A DNA stretch of 10,356 bases from an uncultured Eubacteriales bacterium (GTDB lineage: Bacteria > Bacillota > Clostridia > Peptostreptococcales > Anaerovoracaceae): assembly GCA_902797405.1 (NCBI GenBank), contig CADBSP010000158.1, forward strand, positions 1-10,356. Direction: 5' to 3'. Below, piece after piece: positions 1 through 6,550 of the stretch; the first letter of the stretch is position 1; each line of letters opens with the position of its first letter. The position numbers were made by a program, and so were the translations under genes. The notes beneath the pieces were generated by a model. That model did not search any database, was not told the origin of the DNA, and saw only the letters and a program-made list of their open reading frames with translations.

Positions 1-647
1 ATATACATTGTAAGTTCACGGAAATAATTCATGTTGAGATCATACATTTGATCCAGCATAGCGGAATCCTTCATCAGTTGAACCTGACGGTTTTCCAATT
101 CATCCTTAATCGCTGCAACGTTGGTTTCAACCTTATTGTACTTATTCTTTAGTGTCTGAAGGTTATTACCTTTTTTCTTGAAAAGACCCAGGAGGCCTTT
201 GCTTTCTTCGGCATCTTCAAATGTCTTAAGCTGGGTAACCAGGGATGAAATCATATCGCCCACTTCACCCATGTCCTTTGTCTTTACATTCTCCAGCGCC
301 TTTTCCGAGAAGTCAGCAATCTTCTTCTGTGTTCCGACACCATAGTTCATGATTGCCTGCGTATTATTGATATCAATCTTGTTTACGAAAGCCTTTACCT
401 GTGCCAATTCTTTGTCTGTCAAAGTGTCAATTGGGTTTATTTTTTCAGCCTTTGCAAGCTCGTTGGCAAGCTCTTCAGACTTTGATGCTGTTGCGTCATC
501 AGTCACAGCTTCAGTAGCTTCTGTTCCTTCAGCATTTGCATCTTCTTCTACTATCTCGATGGCATCCTCTGCCACCTCAACAACATCACCTTCATCAAAT
601 TTAAGTTCCGGTACTTCATTGAAATCTTCAAACTTGTTTTCTGCCAT
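1..647 (-). CDS. telA: TelA-family toxic anion resistance protein, N-terminal part (runs off the left edge)
   Basis: The ATG at 647 opens a frame with no stop down to base 1, giving 215 complete codons; the family is usually about 360-400 residues, so roughly the C-terminal 40-45% lies outside the window. The start is fixed by AGGAGG at 656-661, eight bases upstream. Residues 1-70 are acidic and probably disordered, with PELKFDE at 13-19. From about residue 75 the sequence matches TelA (PF05816): NYGVGTQKKIADFSEKAL near 101-118, then KDMGEVGDMISSLVTQLK near 124-141, then a charged, coiled-coil-like helical stretch from about 160. No signal peptide or membrane segment is visible, so it is probably cytosolic. 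TelA proteins have been linked to tellurite resistance and, in Listeria, to tolerance of nisin and beta-lactams; the mechanism is unknown. It lies 146 bp downstream of the XpaC-family gene, the usual partner, and may be cotranscribed or use its own promoter. Family call is firm; function is not. Confidence 0.88.
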   Translation of the reverse strand, partial: MAENKFEDFNEVPELKFDEGDVVEVAEDAIEIVEEDANAEGTEATEAVTDDATASKSEELANELAKAEKINPIDTLTDKELAQVKAFVNKIDINNTQAIMNYGVGTQKKIADFSEKALENVKTKDMGEVGDMISSLVTQLKTFEDAEESKGLLGLFKKKGNNLQTLKNKYNKVETNVAAIKDELENRQVQLMKDSAMLDQMYDLNMNYFRELTMY

Positions 648-817
648 CGAGTTTTCCTCCTAATTACTAAAAAGATATATCTACTTACTTAATGATTAAC
701 TATTGGAATGTATTAAGCAATAATCATATTTGAGAGACTAATCCCGGGTCATAACGTGATTACCACCAAAGATTATTCTATCACAATATGATACTATTCA
801 TCAAATTTTAGTTCCGG
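591..817 (-). repeat. 21-bp imperfect direct repeat encoding PELKFDE in both xpaC and telA
   Basis: Bases 797-817 encode the last seven residues of the XpaC-family protein, and bases 591-611 encode residues 13-19 of TelA. Both read PELKFDE in the same orientation. They agree at 20 of 21 bases; the only difference is the third position of the Leu codon (CTA against CTT). Flanking codons differ. The copies are 206 bp apart. The near-identity at synonymous positions suggests a copied segment rather than two independently evolved peptide motifs. Confidence 0.85.
723..752 (-). promoter_or_regulatory. Possible sigma-A promoter for telA
   Basis: On the minus strand, ATGACC (747-752, 4 of 6 to TTGACA) and TATGAT (723-728, 5 of 6 to TATAAT) are separated by 18 bases. 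Transcription would start near 716, leaving a leader of about 70 bases before the telA ribosome binding site. No convincing terminator separates the XpaC-family gene from telA, so this could be an internal promoter in a two-gene operon. Called by eye only. Confidence 0.35.
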
Positions 818-2521
818 CTCCCACCCTTCAGGGTTCCCGTCACTATTCTCCTTAGACTCATCCGACTCTTTAATCTCATTTACTTCAGGAGTCTTCTCTA
901 TTGATTCAGGTTTCTTCTCTATGCCCTCCGGTTTTGGATTAAGTGCTTCCTTCACATCCGGAATGGGTTCATCGCTTACAACATCCGCTGCAGCGGTTGC
1001 AGCAGCTTCCGCCATGCCCTTCTTCATTAGTCCATCCTGCTCCATCATGGTCTTCATAACCGAAATGTCGGATGAGATATCCCAAGCAACTTCCTCAAAG
1101 AGACTATCCAGCAGATTTTCAAAGGCATCATTTATCGTGTCAACCGTTCCTTCGATTTCCCTCTTTGTCTTTGGAATGTTTTCTCCAATCTCCGGTTGCT
1201 TATCCAAATCGATATATGCATTTAGAAGCTTCTCCGTTGTCGGGAGATAATAATTCATGAATTTACGCAAATCCTCTGCAGAACTCGGATCCTTTCTCAC
1301 CTGCGCAAAAATCTTACTCACGATTCTCTCCATCTGATCCAGCTTGGCAGTCATCTCTTCGCCTGGGATTAATTCGTTAGCCTTCTTTATCTTTGTGACA
1401 AAGGCTTCGCCCTCGGTTATGACCTTTCTGGCTGTCGCGGATCCCGCCTGCTCATCCAGTTCAGCCTCTCTCTTTTCTCTTTCCTTTCTGGAATCCTCGG
1501 CCAAAAGATACTGATCGTATGCATTTTTCGTAAGCATCATTGTAGTTTTCTTTTGGTCGTACTTAAGCTGCGGAAGCATTCCCAAGGAAATCATCTCGTC
1601 CAAATTCTTCTGAACCAGATCAACCGGCTCATTCGCCTGATCGGCCAGATCTTCTATTGTCATGTATTCCGCATTACCGACTATCTTACTATATTTATCA
1701 AAAATCTTGGAAAGCTTTCTCTGTCTGGAACCCTTCCTGGTGAAATAGCCTGAGACTCCCGCTCCTGCACCAAACATTGCCGCTGTAAGAATGGTGGAAA
1801 GTCCGCCTGTAGCAGCGGCGGCAGCCACAGTTGCAACAGCTACGGGAACTGTAATAAATAATCCAGTTACGCCGGCAGTCTGTTTAAGCAATCCACTTCC
1901 CGCCTGCTTTTTGTATTGGTTAAATGGAGTTATCTGAGTTCCGCTTCCTGTGTACTTAGGCCTTTGCTGCGCATTCGCATTTCCCTGGGCTTGGCCTGCA
2001 TCACGACCCGCACTGTAATTCCAGCTGGCGTTTTGCTGCTGTCTTCTTTGGTCGTAAGCCTGGCCGGCATTATATCCTGCACCCGTCTTAGCACCGGTGA
2101 ACTTTCCCGCATTGCTTTGGGCATTCTGATTCTGGCCTGCAGCGTTCTTGGCATTTGAGGTGTTTGTTCCAGGTCCATAATTCTGCCCGGTATTTCCCCA
2201 GAAACCTTGGTTCGGTCTTTGCTGGCTGTACTGGTTAGGACGCTTTCCTGCGGAGTTTGGACGCGTACCCAAATCAATATCAACCGGCCTATACCCGGAG
2301 GCATGTCTAGGGCCAGGATTAACATTGTAGGTGTATGTTTTATAAGTCCTCTTGGCGTTATTCACCTTTTGACGGCCGTCATTCATCACATTCTTAGTGT
2401 ATCCGGACATCTCGTCGGTGATATTCTTGGTCAGATTGCTGTAATCTCCACGCTCAACAGCATCGTTAACCGCATCCATTATTCTGCTTCCTGCATTCAG
2501 CATTTCACGAATATAATCCAT
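794..2521 (-). CDS. xpaC: XpaC-family (5-bromo-4-chloroindolyl phosphate hydrolysis) membrane protein with prion-like linker
   Basis: 575 residues from the ATG at 2521, with AAGGAG at 2528-2533 six bases upstream. Order of parts: amphipathic N-terminus 1-60 (DAVERGDYSNLTKNI); low-complexity N/Q/G/A-rich linker about 65-205 with regularly placed Tyr, Phe and Trp; two hydrophobic segments about 216-238 and 241-260 forming a likely membrane hairpin; basic stretch 262-275; winged-helix-like segment about 284-335; charged helix 340-360; XpaC domain (PF10112) about 365-498, shown by ELIPGEEM (383-390), FMNYYLPTTEKLLNAY (421-436) and DISSDISVMKTMM (481-493); acidic Pro/Glu/Lys-rich tail 500-575 ending in PELKFDE. 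It is much longer than simple XpaC proteins because of the linker, hairpin and tail. The family name comes from a Bacillus phenotype; no enzyme chemistry is established, and no catalytic motif is evident. The downstream TelA gene supports a joint envelope-associated role. Probably membrane-anchored with most of the protein in the cytosol. Confidence 0.87.
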   Translation of the reverse strand: MDYIREMLNAGSRIMDAVNDAVERGDYSNLTKNITDEMSGYTKNVMNDGRQKVNNAKRTYKTYTYNVNPGPRHASGYRPVDIDLGTRPNSAGKRPNQYSQQRPNQGFWGNTGQNYGPGTNTSNAKNAAGQNQNAQSNAGKFTGAKTGAGYNAGQAYDQRRQQQNASWNYSAGRDAGQAQGNANAQQRPKYTGSGTQITPFNQYKKQAGSGLLKQTAGVTGLFITVPVAVATVAAAAATGGLSTILTAAMFGAGAGVSGYFTRKGSRQRKLSKIFDKYSKIVGNAEYMTIEDLADQANEPVDLVQKNLDEMISLGMLPQLKYDQKKTTMMLTKNAYDQYLLAEDSRKEREKREAELDEQAGSATARKVITEGEAFVTKIKKANELIPGEEMTAKLDQMERIVSKIFAQVRKDPSSAEDLRKFMNYYLPTTEKLLNAYIDLDKQPEIGENIPKTKREIEGTVDTINDAFENLLDSLFEEVAWDISSDISVMKTMMEQDGLMKKGMAEAAATAAADVVSDEPIPDVKEALNPKPEGIEKKPESIEKTPEVNEIKESDESKENSDGNPEGWEPELKFDE

Positions 2522-2574
2522 CGAAGTCTCCTTAACTCATCAATTAGATTATTCATTATCTGGATAGGTTGTAC

Positions 2575-2614
2575 TCACCGTACCCAAATACTAATTATAT
2601 CAAAAATCACCGTA
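2575..2614 (-). promoter_or_regulatory. Likely xpaC promoter: perfect -10 flanked by 8-bp direct repeats
   Basis: TATAAT is present on the minus strand at 2594-2599, preceded by an A/T-rich stretch; no good -35 hexamer lies at the usual distance. The expected start is near 2587, giving a leader of about 65 bases. TACGGTGA occurs twice in the same orientation, at 2607-2614 (upstream of the -10) and 2575-2582 (just downstream of the expected start), 32 bp apart, or close to three helical turns. Such placement would suit an activator or repressor and could compensate for the poor -35. Function is inferred. Confidence 0.42.
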
Positions 2615-2631
2615 TTATTCTTGTAGTTTTT

Positions 2632-3819
2632 CTAAAAATATATCTTTGCCAGCTCCTCGAATTTTGGAAGGGAACGCTTAATCTGTTCGTAGCTGACACA
2701 GTACGATAGCCTGACATATCCCGGTCCTGCGAAGGAACTACCCGGAACCATAAGGATATTAAACTCCTTGGCTTTGTCAACAAATGCCTTCTCGTCCTCA
2801 ACAGGAGACTTCATCCAAAGGTAGAATGCCCCCTGTGGCTCCACACAGCTAAACCCCATTTTTGTTAGAGCATCATAAAGAGTCCTTCCATTTCTCTCGT
2901 AATACTCAACCTCGCACTTTGCATCTATGCAGCGCTCTATTACAAGTTGCATAAGGGACGGAGCATTTACGGATCCAGAAATTCTGTTTGCAATTGTTGC
3001 TGCTTCAGTGAACTCCTCGGCTCCGTCCGATTCCTTTGGAATTACAATATATCCAATACGTTCACCAGGAAGCGACATGGATTTACTGAATGAATATCCT
3101 ACGATTGTATTTGCATAATACTTTGTTAGGAAGGGAACCTCGACATTTCCGTAAGCGAGTTCTCTATATGGCTCATCACTTATTAGGTAAATGACTGTGC
3201 CATACTCCCTTTGTTTATCATTCAGAATCGAAGCCAGTTCTTTTATCACAGCTTCAGGGTAAACTACTCCCGTGGGATTGTTTGGATTATTAATGATTAG
3301 AGCTTTAGTATTGGGAGTTATCTTCTCCCTTAGTTCATCAAAGCGAGGCATGAAGTTGCCTTCAGGATTTGCTGTTATTACAACAGGAATACCATCATAG
3401 TTTCTTATATAGTTTCCATATTCAACAAAATATGGCGCCAGGCATATGACTTCGTCACCCGGATCCAGCATGGTCTTAAGGATTACGTTAATAGCGGATC
3501 CCGCACCAACGGTCATGATGATATTGTTTAAATCAAATTCTGTCCCAAACCTTTTGTTTAAACTATCTGCGACTGCCTTCCTGGTTTCCGGGAAACCCAT
3601 GTTGCTCATATAGCCATGAACCTTGACGGGATTATCGTTTGTAACAATATCTATTATCGCCTCGTTCACTTCCTTTGGAGCGGGAACGTTTGGATTTCCC
3701 AAAGAGAAATCAAAGACATTCTCCGCGCCAAATTCAGCTGCCATCTTTTGACCTTCCTCAAACATCTGGCGAATCACCGAATTATTGTTAACCAAAGGTT
3801 TCATTTTTTTGCTTATCAT
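2632..3819 (-). CDS. Class I pyridoxal-phosphate-dependent aminotransferase, probably acting on aromatic or acidic amino acids
   Basis: 395 residues, the normal length for fold-type I aminotransferases (PF00155). The ATG at 3819 has AGAGGAG at 3826-3832, six bases upstream. Visible motifs: FSLGNPN (38-44, substrate region), VGAGSAIN (104-111, cofactor phosphate region), NNPNNPTG (177-184), SDEPY (214-218; Asp215 pairs with the PLP ring nitrogen), SFSKSMSLPGERIGY (243-257; Lys246 should form the Schiff base) and YVRLSY (368-373; Arg370 should bind the substrate carboxylate). It moves an amino group between an amino acid and a 2-oxoacid. The substrate cannot be read from sequence. The position 123 bp downstream of iorB suggests it makes, or consumes, the arylpyruvates handled by IorAB; an aspartate-type enzyme is the main alternative. 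Soluble and cytosolic. No terminator was seen between iorB and this gene. Confidence 0.93.
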   Translation of the reverse strand: MISKKMKPLVNNNSVIRQMFEEGQKMAAEFGAENVFDFSLGNPNVPAPKEVNEAIIDIVTNDNPVKVHGYMSNMGFPETRKAVADSLNKRFGTEFDLNNIIMTVGAGSAINVILKTMLDPGDEVICLAPYFVEYGNYIRNYDGIPVVITANPEGNFMPRFDELREKITPNTKALIINNPNNPTGVVYPEAVIKELASILNDKQREYGTVIYLISDEPYRELAYGNVEVPFLTKYYANTIVGYSFSKSMSLPGERIGYIVIPKESDGAEEFTEAATIANRISGSVNAPSLMQLVIERCIDAKCEVEYYERNGRTLYDALTKMGFSCVEPQGAFYLWMKSPVEDEKAFVDKAKEFNILMVPGSSFAGPGYVRLSYCVSYEQIKRSLPKFEELAKIYF

Positions 3820-3942
3820 ATAATTCTCCTCTTACGCTTCTCTCTTTGCCGATACCTGTTAAATGCCTTATATGTCGCGTCTATTTAATACTGCACATTA
3901 CGCCGCACTAATTAAATGCTTGAAACGAAAATACTATGGAGA

Positions 3943-4527
3943 TTATTTAATTGCGTCTATGCCTTTATTCAGCGCTTCCAGGTTTAAGTCCACAAATTTT
4001 TCCTTTACGTTTCCTCGGATTATTTTCTCCCAGTCGATATCCGTTAATTCCATAGACTTTATGAGGGAACCCAAGAGGACAACGTTGGCAGCCTTCGGAT
4101 TTCCAAGTTCTCCTGCCATTCCCGTTGCGTCCAGCGTCGTGCAATTTGTAATTGTTTTTTTAATCTCATCCAGAACGTCTTCTGAGTATTTTTCTGCTCC
4201 TGTTAAAACTGTCATGGACGGAATGCGCTCGGTGTTAACAACAACAGAACCTTCGGCTTTCAGATAATCCAAATTGCGAAGTGCTTCCATTTCTTCAAAG
4301 GCGATTAAGATATCCGCCGTTCCCTTCTCAATAACGGGAGAAAAGACTTTATCTTTACTATATCTAACCTGAGAAACCACATCGCCACCGCGTTGACTCA
4401 TTCCATGGATTTCAGACATCTTCACATCATATCCTGCTTCCATAAGTCCAAGCGTCAACATCTTTGCTGCAAGGATTGTTCCCTGTCCACCAACTCCTGC
4501 CAATACTATATTCTTTGTGCCTTTCAT
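3943..4527 (-). CDS. iorB: Indolepyruvate:ferredoxin oxidoreductase, beta subunit
   Basis: 194 residues, normal for IorB. The ATG at 4527 is preferred: AGGAG lies at 4536-4540, eight bases upstream, and the protein then begins MKGTKNIVLAGVGGQG as in the family. An in-frame ATG at 4563 would add 12 residues, but the ribosome binding site falls inside that addition. Motifs of the gamma-type 2-oxoacid oxidoreductase domain (PF01558): GVGGQG (11-16), EIHGMSQRGG (39-48) and GNPKAANVVLLGSL (142-155). IorB pairs with IorA to convert arylpyruvate, CoA and oxidised ferredoxin into aryl-acetyl-CoA, CO2 and reduced ferredoxin. The reaction can run in reverse for amino acid synthesis from aryl acids in some anaerobes. 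The start is 87 bases beyond the iorA stop on the same strand, so the two are almost certainly cotranscribed. Confidence 0.95.
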   Translation of the reverse strand: MKGTKNIVLAGVGGQGTILAAKMLTLGLMEAGYDVKMSEIHGMSQRGGDVVSQVRYSKDKVFSPVIEKGTADILIAFEEMEALRNLDYLKAEGSVVVNTERIPSMTVLTGAEKYSEDVLDEIKKTITNCTTLDATGMAGELGNPKAANVVLLGSLIKSMELTDIDWEKIIRGNVKEKFVDLNLEALNKGIDAIK

Positions 4528-4614
4528 TTTATCTACTCCTAAACTGTTAAGGAAATGTACCATTAATCTTTATAAATAACTGCACCTTCAGTTTCTTTTT
4601 TATCCTCGTCGGAT

Positions 4615-6462
4615 TTATTTATACTTATTGAATTTCGGTGCACTGCCATCGGCTTTGGTGATGGCGGATACCGGACAAACCTGTGCGCAAACATCGCAGC
4701 CTACGCAGTCAGTCTCCCTGATGCTAACCTTTCCTTCTTTATCGTTGTAGATGAGTGCCGGGCATCCTGTTCTAAGGCAAGCCTTACAGCCTACACATGT
4801 ATCCTGACTAACCACGTCCTTTGTTTGGAAGAGTCCCGGGAATTCAGCCAAATCAGCATCTGAGAATTTCTTTAGTACGCAAGGCCAACGGGTGATGATT
4901 ACCGATGGCTCATCGAGTTCCATGAATTCATCAAAGGCCCTATCAACTGCTGCCAGATCGTTAGGATCAACTACCTTTACATGCTTAATCCCGATTGCTC
5001 TAACCAGGGTTTCAATGTTTATCATGTTTGTGGGCTCACCCTTAACTGTGAATCCAGTACCTGGGTTCTGCTGGTGGCCAGTCATTCCGGTAATTCTGTT
5101 ATCCAGAATCACATTTATTGTATTACTTCCGTTATACACGGTATTCATCAAGGAATTTATTCCGCTGTGGAAGAAAGTCGAATCTCCAAGAACTGTCACA
5201 ACCCTGCGATTTACTCCTGCTCTGTTAAATGTCATCTGAGCACCATGTCCTAAAGATATGGATGCACCCATGCAGACGCAGCTATTAATCGCGTTATACG
5301 GAGCTCCCGCACCCAATGTATAGCAACCGATGTCGCCGGAAATCATGATATCCTTGCGTTTTCCTAGTCTATAGAATAGTCCTCTATGCGGACAGCCTGC
5401 ACAAAGGGTAGGAGGTCTTTTGATGATCATCTCTTTATCATATTCTACCAAAGGAAGTGACTCGCCGGTTAAAGATTTCCTTAGAACATCGGGTGTCATT
5501 TCACCATATGGAGGGAATACATCCTTGCCGTGAACCTCGGTATCAACCAGGCCGAGTCGTTCCACAGCTTCCTGAATATATGGATCATCCTCTTCTATAA
5601 CATAGACCAAATCCATCTTCTCGCAGAAGTTCTTCATCATATCTGTCGGAAGAGGATTAGTGAATCCTAACTTCAGATATGACACTTCGTCACCATAGAG
5701 GTCGGAAAAAGTCTCTTTTGCATACCAATAGGATGGCCCGCTTGCTATAACGCCGATTTTCTTTCCATTGGATTCGGTACTCTCATTTCCCCATTCTATA
5801 AAATTAAAAGGAGATTTTTCGCTTACTTCTTTTAGTGCCTTTTCTCTATCTTCCAATTTGACTCTAAGCATTCTGGCGTGAGCCGGAAGCGCGATAAACT
5901 TAAGAGGATCCGGAGTCCATTCTTTGATTGTCCTTTCGACTCTTTCCCCGGTTTCAACATAGGTTTTCCCATGGCAGACTCTGGTCACCATGCGAATCAT
6001 AAAGATAGCGTTTTGTTCCTCTGAAAGATCAAAGGCAGCTTTGATCATGTCATAGCATTCCTGACTGTCTGCAGGTTCCATCATTGGAAACTTACCGAAC
6101 TTGGCATAGTTCCTGTTATCCTGTTCATTCTGAGAACTGAACATTCCAGGTTCATCTGCTGTCACAATGACAGCACCACCGTTCACTCCCATATAGGCAA
6201 AGGTCATAAGAGGATCTGCAGCAACGTTTACTCCAACGTGCTTCATCGAAGCCATGCTTCTAACACCTGCCATGGATGCACCAATTGCGGACTCCATTGC
6301 AACTTTTTCATTTGGAGCCCACTCCGCATATATTTCAGGATACTCCGCCAGATTTTCCAGTATTTCTGTAGACGGTGTCCCCGGATATGCAGCTGCATGC
6401 TCCAAGCCTGCTTCCCACGCTCCTCTTGCGATTGCTTCATTACCGGTTAATAATTGTTTCAT
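4615..6462 (-). CDS. iorA: Indolepyruvate:ferredoxin oxidoreductase, alpha subunit (TPP and two 4Fe-4S clusters)
   Basis: 615 residues from the ATG at 6462, which has GGAGA at 6468-6472 five bases upstream and yields the typical start MKQLLTGNEAIARGAWEAG. The frame is open back to a GTG at 6537, but that has no ribosome binding site. Domains: pyrimidine-binding region about 1-185 with YPGTPSTEI (26-34); central domain about 235-330; thiamine diphosphate domain about 350-520 with LCAGCPHRG (353-361), GDIGCYTLGAGAP (376-388), GDSTFFHSG (426-434) and DNRITGMTGHQ (454-464); C-terminal ferredoxin domain with Cys556, 559, 562, 567 and Cys586, 589, 592, 596, enough for two 4Fe-4S clusters. It oxidatively decarboxylates aryl 2-oxoacids (indolepyruvate, phenylpyruvate, hydroxyphenylpyruvate) together with IorB, passing electrons to ferredoxin. 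Expected to be oxygen-sensitive and cytosolic. It begins 88 bases past the pyruvate carboxylase stop. All key residues appear intact. Confidence 0.96.
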   Translation of the reverse strand: MKQLLTGNEAIARGAWEAGLEHAAAYPGTPSTEILENLAEYPEIYAEWAPNEKVAMESAIGASMAGVRSMASMKHVGVNVAADPLMTFAYMGVNGGAVIVTADEPGMFSSQNEQDNRNYAKFGKFPMMEPADSQECYDMIKAAFDLSEEQNAIFMIRMVTRVCHGKTYVETGERVERTIKEWTPDPLKFIALPAHARMLRVKLEDREKALKEVSEKSPFNFIEWGNESTESNGKKIGVIASGPSYWYAKETFSDLYGDEVSYLKLGFTNPLPTDMMKNFCEKMDLVYVIEEDDPYIQEAVERLGLVDTEVHGKDVFPPYGEMTPDVLRKSLTGESLPLVEYDKEMIIKRPPTLCAGCPHRGLFYRLGKRKDIMISGDIGCYTLGAGAPYNAINSCVCMGASISLGHGAQMTFNRAGVNRRVVTVLGDSTFFHSGINSLMNTVYNGSNTINVILDNRITGMTGHQQNPGTGFTVKGEPTNMINIETLVRAIGIKHVKVVDPNDLAAVDRAFDEFMELDEPSVIITRWPCVLKKFSDADLAEFPGLFQTKDVVSQDTCVGCKACLRTGCPALIYNDKEGKVSIRETDCVGCDVCAQVCPVSAITKADGSAPKFNKYK

Positions 6463-6550
6463 GCCATTCTCCATTCTCGAAGATGTCTCTATAATCATCT
6501 CCGTTCTGCCTGAATATATCGGGTTATATAAATACACGTTTCTTCATTAA

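Noticed and set aside
349..663. 104-codon plus-strand frame opposite telA
   Set aside because: It is antisense to the acidic TelA N-terminus, giving an artificial Ser/Ala-rich product; the minus-strand frame has a clear ribosome binding site and family match.
1930..2325. 131-codon minus-strand frame inside xpaC
   Set aside because: It overlaps the low-complexity linker in another frame. Repetitive composition keeps frames open, and neither the product nor its start context looks genuine.
2600..2640. Terminator after the aminotransferase (A-tract and T-tract around the stop)
   Set aside because: The potential stem is interrupted and has few G-C pairs; it overlaps the likely xpaC promoter instead.
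3820..3942. Promoter or operator for the aminotransferase: TATAAG at 3867-3872 on the minus strand and two copies of ttaaatgc (3859-3866, 3912-3919)
   Set aside because: No acceptable -35 accompanies the -10-like hexamer, and an A/T-rich octamer repeating in 123 bp is easily chance.
6463..6537. Upstream extension of IorA to a GTG at 6537
   Set aside because: No ribosome binding site precedes the GTG, and the added residues do not resemble the family, whereas the ATG at 6462 gives the usual N-terminus and has GGAGA upstream.
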